Shown piece by piece: positions 1 to 5,750 of a stretch of 12,819 nt of DNA. Origin of the DNA: Candidatus Aerophobetes bacterium Ae_b3b (lineage in GTDB: Bacteria > Aerophobota > Aerophobia > Aerophobales > AE-B3A); the NCBI GenBank assembly GCA_005223085.1, contig NJBP01000056.1, positions 1-12,819 on the forward strand. The letters are read 5' to 3'. Numbering within the stretch: the stretch's first letter is position 1; each line of letters opens with the position of its first letter. The notes under the pieces are model-generated. The model did not search any database. It saw nothing but the letters and a program-made list of their open reading frames with translations, and was not told where the DNA came from. The translations under genes and the position numbers were made by a program.

Positions 1-311
1 AGTTCGAAGTTCCAAGAAGGGAAGGAAACTATGTAGCCAAGCTTTTAACCCGGGATGCCTTTGCAGGAAGTGTAGCCACTATGAATTTATGTGTAAGGAA
101 TATGATTAAACTTGTGGGACTGTCAATGCAGGATGCAATTAAGATGGCTACTCTAAATCCGGCTAAAGTAATAGGAGTGGACGAGAAAAAAGGCAGTTTG
201 GTAGAGGGTAAGGATGCCGATCTAGTTGTTTTTGATAAAAAGATAAATATCCTTACCGCAGTGGTCAAAGGAAAAGTGGTTTTTTCACGTCTCTCTTCTT
301 GCCTCTCCTAA
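1..311 (+). CDS. nagA: N-acetylglucosamine-6-phosphate deacetylase, C-terminal part (5' end outside window)
   Basis: The first complete codon is at position 3 and the frame is open to TAA at 309-311, giving about 102 residues of a C-terminus. NagA removes the acetyl group from GlcNAc-6-phosphate in the cytoplasm, in amino-sugar and peptidoglycan recycling. The recognisable parts are a helix reading GSVATMNLCVRN, then LSMQDAIKMATLNPAKVIG, then KGSLVEGKDADLVVFD. This is the typical closing segment of NagA and related amidohydrolases, in which the chain returns to the small beta-sandwich domain. The metal-binding residues of the barrel lie upstream of the window and cannot be checked. The last residues (about SRLSSCLS) form a short tail past the usual end. 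The C-terminal segment is shared by other amidohydrolases such as dihydroorotase-like enzymes, but the GSVATM...NPAK pattern favours NagA. Confidence 0.85.
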   Translation, partial: FEVPRREGNYVAKLLTRDAFAGSVATMNLCVRNMIKLVGLSMQDAIKMATLNPAKVIGVDEKKGSLVEGKDADLVVFDKKINILTAVVKGKVVFSRLSSCLS

Positions 312-357
312 AATGATAATTTCCCTGCTATCTTTTCCTATCTTCAGGCCTTTCTAG

Positions 358-386
358 TTGACGTCAAGCCACTTTTTATGTATGTT
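358..386 (+). promoter_or_regulatory. Candidate sigma70 promoter upstream of the S49 protease gene
   Basis: TTGACG (358-363) and TATGTT (381-386) are separated by 17 bases, in the 147-base gap between nagA and the protease gene. The -35 box lies inside a perfect 10-base palindrome, TTGACGTCAA (358-367), which could also be a protein site. The call rests only on similarity to the consensus. The protease start at 459 would have a leader of about 65 bases. Confidence 0.4.
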
Positions 387-458
387 TAAAGTGTCACCAT
401 TCAAAAAATACGGTGTTGATAGGTTGTTATTCTCAAGAGGCTTTCAAGAGTAAATAAA

Positions 459-1217
459 ATGTTTAGAAGAGGAAAAATAGCTATAATTCCGATAAAAGGA
501 GTAATTACTACAGAGGGTGCTCCTATTTTATCTTTATTTCCCTGGAGAAAAGTAATATCCTCAACTGAGATCATCGAGTTTCTAGAAGAGGTGAAAAGAA
601 AGCAAGATACAAAAGCAGTGCTGGTGGAGATAAATTCCCCCGGGGGAACTCCTTTTCCCTGTAAGGAAATTGCCGAAAAAATTAAAGAAATTGATAAGCC
701 TACGGTAGCCTGGGTAAGGGAATATGCCACCTCAGGAGCTTATTGGGTCGCCTCCGCCTGCCAGAAAATAGTCGCTGATAGATTAAGCAGGATCGGTAGC
801 GTAGGAGTGGTTAGTATTCGACCGGACTTTTCTGAGCTTATGAGAAAATTTGGTATCGATGTAGAGACCATGGCTTCGGGAATTTTCAAGACACTAGGGT
901 CTCCTTATCGCAAGATTGCTCCTGAGGAAAGAGAGGTCTTAAAACAGGAACTCGATACCATTCACAAATATTTTTTGGAAGAGATTTCTACTAACAGGAA
1001 GCTAAAAAAGGAGGCGGTCAAAGAGATCTCCTCGGGAAAAATTTACTTTGGCAGCGAAGCCAAGGATTTAGGACTCATCGATTATGTGGGAGGCAAGAAG
1101 GAGGCTATGGAGCTTCTCAGCAAAATCACCAAGCTAAAGACTTACAGAATTGTTGATTATAATAAGAAAATGAGAAAACCAATCGGTCTTTTAAGGAAAT
1201 TAATAGGTGGTCTCTGA
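459..1217 (+). CDS. sppA: SppA-like signal peptide peptidase (S49 serine protease), no membrane anchor
   Basis: This 252-residue protein belongs to the peptidase S49 family, which cleaves signal-peptide remnants and other peptides with a Ser/Lys dyad. The predicted nucleophile is Ser92 in ATSGAYWVASA. The predicted general base is Lys144 in GIFKTLGSPYR. The 52-residue gap between them equals that in Bacillus subtilis SppA (Ser147/Lys199). The oxyanion-side motif EINSPGG (57-63) and the GSVGVV strand (113-118) are also present. The ATG at 459 is chosen because an in-frame stop lies at 420-422 and no other canonical start intervenes; the SD is weak. Bacterial SppA usually has an N-terminal membrane helix, but this one begins almost directly with the first beta strand (KIAIIPIKGVI) and no hydrophobic anchor is seen. 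It may therefore be soluble, or the anchor may have been lost. It precedes an LPS-assembly lipoprotein gene, so an envelope role is plausible. The family assignment is firm; the cellular role is inferred. Confidence 0.85.
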   Translation: MFRRGKIAIIPIKGVITTEGAPILSLFPWRKVISSTEIIEFLEEVKRKQDTKAVLVEINSPGGTPFPCKEIAEKIKEIDKPTVAWVREYATSGAYWVASACQKIVADRLSRIGSVGVVSIRPDFSELMRKFGIDVETMASGIFKTLGSPYRKIAPEEREVLKQELDTIHKYFLEEISTNRKLKKEAVKEISSGKIYFGSEAKDLGLIDYVGGKKEAMELLSKITKLKTYRIVDYNKKMRKPIGLLRKLIGGL

Positions 1218-1350
1218 AAGAAACCAGACAGGTTATCTTTCGCCGGAAAATACTTTAAGAGAGGGCCAAAAATCTCGCCAGTTAAGAGTGAAGATAAAGA
1301 AGAGAGGAAAAGCAAAGTCAGATGGTAAGTTTTAGGGTAGGAGGAGAAAT

Positions 1351-1875
1351 TTGCCAGTAAAATTCTTTAGAAAGATGTTGCTATTACCCCTGTTTTTTTT
1401 ATCTATTATTTTTTTATCAGGGTGTTCCTACAAATTAATTCCCATTTCCTCCGTCAGCTCAAAGATTGCTATACCTATCTTCTCTAACCAGACCTTCAAA
1501 TACGGACTTGAGGAGACGCTTACCGATTCAATAATCAAGGAATTTATTTCAGATGGGCGGTTTCAAGTGGTAGGAGAAAAGGAAGCTGATGTGATACTAC
1601 GCGGCGAAATTGTCCAGTATCTAAAAGAGACTCCATCAAAGGTGACTACTACCTTAGAAGAAAATAGGATAAGGATAGAGGTGCTGGTCTCTTTGGTCTC
1701 AAAGAAAGAGGAAAAAACCTTAAAGGAAAGGAAAATAGAGGAAGTTTTTGCTTATAGCTCTTCTGAAGTGGGAGGAATTCAAACCGAGGATGAGGCTGTA
1801 GAGGAGGCATGTCAAGAAATAGCGGAGAAACTGATCGACGCAGTTACCTGGGATCTAGGTTTTGCCACAATTTAA
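1351..1875 (+). CDS. lptE: LptE-like LPS-assembly outer-membrane lipoprotein
   Basis: This 174-residue protein starts with basic residues, a hydrophobic stretch (about residues 9-21) and a lipobox LSGC, so Cys25 would be lipidated after signal peptidase II cleavage. The mature part fits the LptE family: GCSYKL, then IAIPIFSNQTFKYGLEETL, a helix, and ADVILRGEI, the beta-alpha-beta arrangement of that small domain. LptE plugs the LptD barrel and helps deliver lipopolysaccharide to the outer leaflet. Its presence is the main evidence for a diderm organism. The start is TTG at 1351, supported by AGGAGG at 1339-1344 with 6-base spacing. It lies 133 bases after the S49 protease gene on the same strand and may be cotranscribed. 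The family is poorly conserved, so the symbol rests on lipobox, length and motif pattern; another Lpt-like lipoprotein is the main alternative. Confidence 0.75.
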   Translation: MPVKFFRKMLLLPLFFLSIIFLSGCSYKLIPISSVSSKIAIPIFSNQTFKYGLEETLTDSIIKEFISDGRFQVVGEKEADVILRGEIVQYLKETPSKVTTTLEENRIRIEVLVSLVSKKEEKTLKERKIEEVFAYSSSEVGGIQTEDEAVEEACQEIAEKLIDAVTWDLGFATI

Positions 1876-1933
1876 GGCTTCCCATAGAGGTACAAAGAGA
1901 GTCTATCCACGTTTTTCAAAATCAGACTCGGAT

Positions 1934-2023
1934 ATGCTAAATAGGGTTTCCAAAAAGATCAACCGACACCAGACTGAGCTGGTTAGAGAGTCCGTGGTTG
2001 AGTATCTCAGGGAGTCACTATAG
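1934..2023 (+). pseudogene. Remnant of a ribbon-helix-helix (CopG/antitoxin-like) protein
   Basis: A 29-codon reading from ATG 1934 to TAG 2021-2023 gives NRVSKKINRHQTELVRESV followed by VEYLRESL. This has the spacing of a ribbon-helix-helix second half (polar helix, SELVREAV-like turn, closing helix). The frame is open further upstream, back to about 1880, but without a normal start or SD. Such domains usually occupy 45-80 residues with a beta strand in front, so this looks like a C-terminal fragment of a decayed gene. It lies in a 480-base stretch (1876-2355) with no intact gene. Recognition is by eye and weak. Confidence 0.3.
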
Positions 2024-2074
2024 ATCAAGCCTACGTTTATTTTATGCTGATAGGCGCCACACACGGGCAACCAT

Positions 2075-2266
2075 GTGGAACGCTTCTTAGAAAAATCAAG
2101 ACTTACCTGGGCAATCTCTGAGTTCGTTAACCTGCTCTTATTAGCTGACCCAACCTGCCCGAGAAATCCAAAAACCTTGGGGCAAGGATTGAGAAAGAAA
2201 CGGATGGATTTGGGGTTCCAGTATGTCCGATACTTCGAAATTATCAAGAATTATCTGAGAAATTGA
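2075..2266 (+). pseudogene. Decayed XRE-type helix-turn-helix gene fragment
   Basis: Reading from GTG 2075 gives 63 codons. The middle segment, PRNPKTLGQGLRKKRMDLGF, resembles the opening of XRE/Cro-type regulators, which often read P.TLGEHLRKRRLDLGL followed by QKEVAELLGV. After DLGFQ the expected DNA-recognition helices are missing and the chain becomes an unrelated YVRYFEIIKNYLRN before TGA. No SD precedes the GTG. This is best read as an eroded remnant, not a working gene. Together with the ribbon-helix-helix remnant just upstream it suggests that a small regulatory or mobile segment once stood between lptE and the VOC gene. The rest of 1876-2355 shows nothing codable on either strand. 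Confidence 0.35.
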
Positions 2267-2294
2267 TAATGCGATGGTAGTAAGCATTAGCCAG

Positions 2295-2303
2295 ACCTCT
2301 GCA
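2295..2303. repeat. Short repeat ACCTCTGCA, copy 1 of a pair flanking the VOC gene
   Basis: ACCTCTGCA at 2295-2303, followed by AAATAGA, recurs at 2849-2857 as ACCTCTGCA followed by TAAAAAGA, in the same orientation. The two copies bracket the VOC gene. The sequence resembles the ACCT.TGCAAAA ends of some insertion sequences, so they could be remnants of IS termini. Nine bases are too few to exclude chance. Confidence 0.25.
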
Positions 2304-2355
2304 AAATAGACTATTTAGTTTGACATTACCTACATTTCAGCAAGGAGGAGATAAA

Positions 2356-2844
2356 ATGAGCAAGAGAGAAATAGTGCAGTTATGTATTGCGGTAAGAGAT
2401 ATTGAAAACTCTATGGAGAGATATTGGAAAGTCCTGGGCATTGGCCCCTGGGATGTTTATACCTTCAGTCAAGAAACAGTCAGGGATTTCACTTTGCATG
2501 GCCAGCCGGTGAAACAGCCATTTAAATTTATGTTAGCCTTGGCTACGTTTGGAAACATTCAGTTTGAACTCATTGAGCCCGTTGAAGGTCCCACTCTTTA
2601 TGAGAGCTTTCTTAAAGAAAAAGGTGAAGGTTTTCACCATATCAAGGAAAAAGTGAATGATGATGATATAGAAGAAGTCTTGGAGAAGTTCAAACAAAAA
2701 GGAATAGAGGTTATTCAGAGTGGGAAATTCGATGAGGATGTTTTTTATTATTTAAATACCGAACCTACTCTAGGTATTATTTATGAAATTGGGAATTGTG
2801 GCAAAATACGGGCTCCAGAGAGACGATATCCTCCTGATTGCTGA
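2356..2844 (+). CDS. VOC-family (glyoxalase/methylmalonyl-CoA epimerase-like) metal protein
   Basis: This 162-residue protein has the vicinal-oxygen-chelate fold, two beta-alpha-beta-beta-beta modules that place a divalent metal in a cupped sheet. Likely metal ligands are Gln8 (VQLCIAV), Glu71 (FELIEP), His95 (GFHHIK) and Glu144 (IYEIG), each at the equivalent strand position of methylmalonyl-CoA epimerase or glyoxalase-type members. The repeated N-terminal pattern DIENSMERYWKVLGIGPW is typical of this group. ATG 2356 is chosen over in-frame upstream codons because AAGGAGGAG (2342-2350) ends 5 bases before it and the first beta strand follows at once. The gene precedes two zinc polyol dehydrogenases, so an isomerase, epimerase or lyase step on a sugar or keto acid is plausible. 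The exact reaction cannot be read from sequence. Confidence 0.8.
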   Translation: MSKREIVQLCIAVRDIENSMERYWKVLGIGPWDVYTFSQETVRDFTLHGQPVKQPFKFMLALATFGNIQFELIEPVEGPTLYESFLKEKGEGFHHIKEKVNDDDIEEVLEKFKQKGIEVIQSGKFDEDVFYYLNTEPTLGIIYEIGNCGKIRAPERRYPPDC

Positions 2845-2911
2845 ACATACCTCTGCATAAAAAGAGGTTATCCGTAGCAAAACTACCTTGGTGGCAAAAA
2901 AAGGAAAATAA

Positions 2912-3075
2912 AACCAACAGATAGCGGAGGAACTTGGTCGGGTCATGCCCAAGAGTGCAGAATATGAGGTTCTTGACCAGGAACCAAAATCATTATAGCT
3001 AAGGCAATGATGCATTCAAAAGAGATCGGTGAAGAGACTACCAGATATTTCAATAGGGGTGATCGGAAACGATGA
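2912..3075 (+). pseudogene. Unrecognised gene fragment with a frame break, ending in ATGA overlap with the next gene
   Basis: From 2912 one frame reads NQQIAEELGRVMPKSAEYEV then LDQEPKS, reaching a stop at 2996-2998. The next frame picks up at about 2989 with IIIAKAMMHSKEIGEETTRY then FNRGDRKR, and its TGA (3073-3075) overlaps the ATG of the dehydrogenase at 3072. Adding one A to the AAAA run at 2986-2989 would join them as DQEPKIIIAKAMMHSKE, a smooth amphipathic sequence. A stop at 2909-2911 closes the upstream side and no start with SD is seen, so even the joined frame is about 55 codons. I do not recognise the family. It could be the decayed 3' end of a gene once translationally coupled to the dehydrogenase, or a fortuitous reading. 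Confidence 0.3.
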
Positions 3076-4091
3076 AAGCCATAATATATCCTAAGCCACA
3101 TTGCTGGAAATACCAAGACACACCTACTCCTCAACCTGGCCCTGAAGATGTCCTTATTCGAATAAAATCTTGTGGGGTATGTGCTACCGATTTACATATT
3201 TACAACGGGGAATTTATTTCGCGGTTTCCTCTGGTTCCAGGACACGAGTTCTCAGGAGAGGTAACAAAGGTAGGAGATAAAGTAGAGGATATAAAGGTTG
3301 GTGATAGAGTTACAGTGGATAATGCTATATATTGTGGAAACTGTGAGTTTTGCAGAAATAATAAAGAACATTTCTGTCTCAATTTCCGTTCCATCGGAGT
3401 TACTCAAAATGGGGCGTTCGCCGAGTATGTAGTAGCTCATAAAAGTCACGTTTATGATATTGAAAATCTGTCTTACGACGAGGCCTCCTTTACTGAACCT
3501 TTATCATGTGCTATACATGGCTTCAAGCTTTTAGGCGTAACTCCTGGAGCACAGATTCTTGTCTTTGGGGCAGGCCCAGCTGGTCTTATGTTATTGCAAT
3601 TAGCAAAATATGGTGATTGTTCATTGGTTGTGATAGCTGATCCCAATTACTGTAAATTAGACAAGGCTAAAGAACTAGGGGCTGATTTTGCGATATTTGC
3701 AGATCGAAGTGACCATGTGAAAAATCGTGAGGTTCTCCTTAATATAGCACCTCTTGGATATGACTATGTGATTGATGCTACTGGAAAACCAGAAGTCCAA
3801 GAAAATTGTCTATGGTTGGTTAAAAAAGGAGGAAAATTTTTAGTTTTTGGTCTTGCCCCTAATAAATCTACTGTGAGGATGAATCCTTATGAGCTTTTGA
3901 TTAGAGAGATTACTATCATAGGTTCGAATTGTCAGTTATATGATTTTTCTGCTGCCTTAAAGCTTCTCAAAGCAGGGTTGATAAAAGTTAGGCCTCTAAT
4001 AACGCATAAATTCCCTTTGGAGGAATTTGGTAAAGCATTAGAGATTGCTCAAACTTCTCATGAAAAATTAAAAATAATTATTAACCCTTAA
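3072..4091 (+). CDS. Zinc-dependent medium-chain dehydrogenase, probably a polyol (arabitol-type) dehydrogenase
   Basis: This is a full-length 339-residue MDR-family enzyme. The GroES-like catalytic domain carries the catalytic zinc residues Cys37 (CGVCATDLH), His58 and Glu59 (PGHEFSG), and Glu142 (TEPLSC). The structural zinc loop has four cysteines, 88, 91, 94 and 102 (CGNCEFC....HFC). A Rossmann fold follows with GAGPAG at 166-171, and an aspartate at the end of the second strand (VVIADPN) suggests NAD over NADP. The stretch CGVCATDLHIYNGEF with FPLVPGHE resembles D-arabitol and other sugar-alcohol dehydrogenases as well as threonine dehydrogenase-like enzymes. It would oxidise a secondary alcohol to a ketone in the cytoplasm. 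ATG 3072 is preceded by AGGGGTGAT (SD-like) and overlaps the stop of an upstream fragment. The family is secure; substrate is inferred only from resemblance and from the neighbouring sorbitol-dehydrogenase-like gene. Confidence 0.85.
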   Translation: MKAIIYPKPHCWKYQDTPTPQPGPEDVLIRIKSCGVCATDLHIYNGEFISRFPLVPGHEFSGEVTKVGDKVEDIKVGDRVTVDNAIYCGNCEFCRNNKEHFCLNFRSIGVTQNGAFAEYVVAHKSHVYDIENLSYDEASFTEPLSCAIHGFKLLGVTPGAQILVFGAGPAGLMLLQLAKYGDCSLVVIADPNYCKLDKAKELGADFAIFADRSDHVKNREVLLNIAPLGYDYVIDATGKPEVQENCLWLVKKGGKFLVFGLAPNKSTVRMNPYELLIREITIIGSNCQLYDFSAALKLLKAGLIKVRPLITHKFPLEEFGKALEIAQTSHEKLKIIINP

Positions 4092-4104
4092 AGAAGTTCT
4101 TGGC

Positions 4105-4257
4105 ATGTGCAGATGTCATTCACCTTTTGTGGATACGGTTTTTAGAGCAGTATCTCAATCTGTTGGCAGCCAGAGCTGCTTCCCTGGTGTTAGCTTTTTT
4201 AGTAATGAAGCGGCTAAAGGTCTTGTAGGAAATACCCAAATTAGCTTTGTGGAGTAA
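4105..4257 (+). other. Small open frame of doubtful coding value between the two dehydrogenases
   Basis: A 50-codon frame from ATG 4105 to TAA 4255-4257 fills most of the 170-base gap before the second dehydrogenase and stops 4 bases before that gene's probable original ATG (4262). The predicted peptide (from MCRCHSPF to GNTQISFVE) has no motif I recognise, and the SD (AAAGAAG) is poor. It may be chance, a coupling leader, or a fragment of something lost. Confidence 0.15.
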
Positions 4258-4261
4258 ACAG

Positions 4262-4300
4262 ATGAAGATAACCGCTATGTATCTTGAAGAGGCAGGAAGA
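4262..4300 (+). other. Displaced N-terminal codons of the second dehydrogenase (frame break)
   Basis: ATG 4262 has GGAG at 4251-4254, 7 bases upstream, and encodes MKITAMYLEEAGR before TAG at 4301-4303. The main frame, open from 4288, reads KIVPRKVDMPRIGKDEVL across the same place. Joining them after one added A in the GGAAGA at 4295-4300 gives MKITAMYLEEAGKIVPRKVD, exactly the usual first strands of polyol dehydrogenases. The repaired protein would be about 341 residues, the normal length. So the real start is most likely here, with a one-base loss or a sequencing or assembly error between 4295 and 4300. Confidence 0.6.
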
Positions 4301-4320
4301 TAGTCCCAAGAAAGGTAGAT

Positions 4321-5286
4321 ATGCCCCGAATAGGTAAAGATGAGGTACTGGTTAGCATCAAGGCAGTGGGAATCTGTGGTTCTGATGTTCATTACTACAC
4401 TACAGGAAGGATAGGTGATTTTGTAGTAGAGAAGCCGCTTATTCTGGGGCATGAATGTTCAGGAGAGATAGTAGAGGTGGGCAAAAATGTGGAAGGTCTT
4501 CAACTAGGGGATCGAGTCGCATTGGAGCCAGGGATTCCCTGTCGCAAATGCCAATACTGCAAAAGTGGCCGGTATAACCTATGCCCTAATGTGAGATTTA
4601 TGGCTACTCCACCAGTAGATGGAGCATTTGTGGAGTATGTAGCCCATCCTGCCGATTTTGTGTTTAAGCTACCTGAAAAGACGAGCTATGAGGAGGCTAC
4701 CTTATTTGAACCTCTTGCAGTAGGTCTTTATTCGGTTGTGAGGGCAAAAGTGAGTTTTGGTGGGGAAATACTGATACTGGGGGCCGGACCTATAGGCTTA
4801 GCCACTCTTCAGGCAGTTGTTAACATAGGAGGCGGCAGAGTGACAGTAGCTGATATTTACGATTTTCGGTTGAAGAAAGCCAGGGAACTGGGAGCTGATA
4901 AGGTAATAAATCCACAGCAAAGTGATGCACTGGATAAGCTTCGCTCCAGCTTTGATTATGTTTTTGAAACTGCAGGAAGTGTTGTGACTACTCAGCAAAC
5001 TGTTAAACTGGCGAAAAGAGGTAGAAAAGTGATTCTTGTTGGTCTTCCTGCTCAAGAAGCGATAGAATTTAATACTAATCAAATTATAACCAAAGAACTT
5101 GATGTATTAGGTATCTTTCGATATGCCAATATGTATCCTAAGGCTGTTAGATTGGCAGAAAAGGGACAGGTGAATTTAAAGACACTTATCTCCAAAAAAT
5201 TCCCCTTTCCTCAAACAGAAGAAGCCTTAAAATACGCCAGAGATAATAAAGAATCTAGTATCAAAACTCTGGTTATTTTTGATTAG
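4321..5286 (+). CDS. Zinc-dependent sorbitol/xylitol-dehydrogenase-like MDR enzyme, N-terminus displaced by a frameshift
   Basis: The continuous frame gives 321 residues of an MDR polyol dehydrogenase. CGSDVHYYTTGRIGDFVVEK is a hallmark of sorbitol/L-iditol and xylitol dehydrogenases, which oxidise the alcohol to the 2-ketose. Catalytic zinc ligands are Cys19, His44 and Glu45 (GHECSGE). The structural zinc cysteines 74, 77, 80 and 88 are complete, unlike in animal sorbitol dehydrogenases. A Rossmann fold with GAGPIG follows, and VADIYDFRLKKA supplies the acidic residue expected for NAD. The ATG at 4321 has AAAGG at 4311-4315, but a start here would remove about 20 residues of the first beta strands found in all relatives. 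Those residues are encoded just upstream in another frame. The gene is therefore either a recent pseudogene, an error in the sequence, or translated from a shortened start. It sits 229 bases after a related dehydrogenase, and both probably serve sugar-alcohol oxidation. Confidence 0.75.
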   Translation: MPRIGKDEVLVSIKAVGICGSDVHYYTTGRIGDFVVEKPLILGHECSGEIVEVGKNVEGLQLGDRVALEPGIPCRKCQYCKSGRYNLCPNVRFMATPPVDGAFVEYVAHPADFVFKLPEKTSYEEATLFEPLAVGLYSVVRAKVSFGGEILILGAGPIGLATLQAVVNIGGGRVTVADIYDFRLKKARELGADKVINPQQSDALDKLRSSFDYVFETAGSVVTTQQTVKLAKRGRKVILVGLPAQEAIEFNTNQIITKELDVLGIFRYANMYPKAVRLAEKGQVNLKTLISKKFPFPQTEEALKYARDNKESSIKTLVIFD

Positions 5287-5307
5287 CCAAGGTACTTTTC
5301 CCCCTTC

Positions 5308-5322
5308 CCGATAAGTTATCGG
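5308..5322. repeat. Perfect 15-base palindrome CCGATAAGTTATCGG
   Basis: Seven-base arms CCGATAA and TTATCGG flank a single central G, 21 bases after the dehydrogenase stop. With one central base it suits a protein-binding dyad better than a hairpin, and no T-run follows, so it is not a standard terminator. Its right half, GTTATC, matches the elements GTAACGTTATC and GTAATGTTATC in the LacI-type gene promoter region further on, so it may be a distant operator of the same regulator. Confidence 0.35.
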
Positions 5323-5612
5323 CTTCCATGTTTAACCTTCAGAAAACCAATGTTTTGTTTGTCGGATCGCACTACCTTTCCTTTATCTCCTCTATTTCAT
5401 TAAAAGGCCCCTTTTTACTCTCCCCATAGTTGATTGCGGACTCCGATACACTATGCATAAAAATCAAAACTCTGTAATAAGTATCAGTACATATATAATC
5501 ACTTTACACTTTTTCTTTTGCAAGTCATCTTTTATAGGATATCTCTTTTTTTTTGAAAATCCCTCAAGGCCTGAGTTTACTTTCAATTTTTTATGACTGG
5601 GAGGGTGCATAC

Positions 5613-5640
5613 TTGACAAAAAAAGAAAATGGTCTATAAT
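5613..5640 (+). promoter_or_regulatory. Strong sigma70 promoter of the LacI-family regulator gene
   Basis: TTGACA (5613-5618) and TATAAT (5635-5640) both match consensus perfectly, with a 16-base spacer. Transcription would begin near 5647, giving a leader of about 105 bases before ATG 5751. The rest of the 464-base gap 5287-5750 is AT-rich and shows no coding frame I can support; a minus-strand open frame across 5464-5703 has no SD or recognisable motif. Confidence 0.75.
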
Positions 5641-5645
5641 ATATA

Positions 5646-5656
5646 GTAACGTTATC
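5646..5656. promoter_or_regulatory. Operator-like element GTAACGTTATC at the predicted transcription start
   Basis: The core TAACGTTA is a perfect 8-base palindrome with a central CG step, as is usual for LacI-family operators. It begins 5 bases after the -10 box, so a bound protein would block initiation. The same 11-base word with one change (GTAATGTTATC) lies at 5711-5721. Autoregulation by the following LacI-type gene is inferred from position. Confidence 0.45.
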
Positions 5657-5710
5657 AGCTCTGTTCCTCTGACTGGAAAACAACATCGTAGGTAATGTCC
5701 CAAATATGTG

Positions 5711-5721
5711 GTAATGTTATC
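5711..5721. promoter_or_regulatory. Second operator-like element GTAATGTTATC in the leader
   Basis: This repeats the element at 5646-5656 with a single base difference, in the same orientation, 65 bases downstream. A partial third copy, GGTAATGTCC, lies at 5691-5700. The second site lies 29 bases before the chosen ATG. Paired sites could support looping by a tetrameric or dimer-pair repressor, or act as a roadblock. Confidence 0.35.
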
Positions 5722-5750
5722 CTACAACAGATCACATGTTAAGGCAATAC

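Noticed and set aside
1903-2247. Minus-strand open frame of 114 codons in the gap after lptE
   Set aside because: The predicted chain has no family features; the plus strand carries the better, though broken, DNA-binding protein traces.
2320-2355. Longer VOC start at TTG 2320, and TTGACA at 2320-2325 as a -35 box
   Set aside because: The SD at 2342-2350 clearly serves ATG 2356, and no -10 box lies at suitable spacing from TTGACA.
2849-2868. Hairpin ACCTCT/AGAGGT just after the VOC gene as a terminator
   Set aside because: The stem has six pairs only and no T-run follows, so it is not supported as an intrinsic terminator.
4120-4452. Minus-strand open frame that could pass for a transposase end
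   Set aside because: Much of it is the antisense of conserved dehydrogenase codons, and the remainder shows no catalytic motif or terminal repeats.
5464-5703. Minus-strand open frame of 79 codons across the LacI-gene promoter
   Set aside because: It has no SD, no recognisable motif and overlaps a consensus promoter and operator-like repeats on the plus strand.
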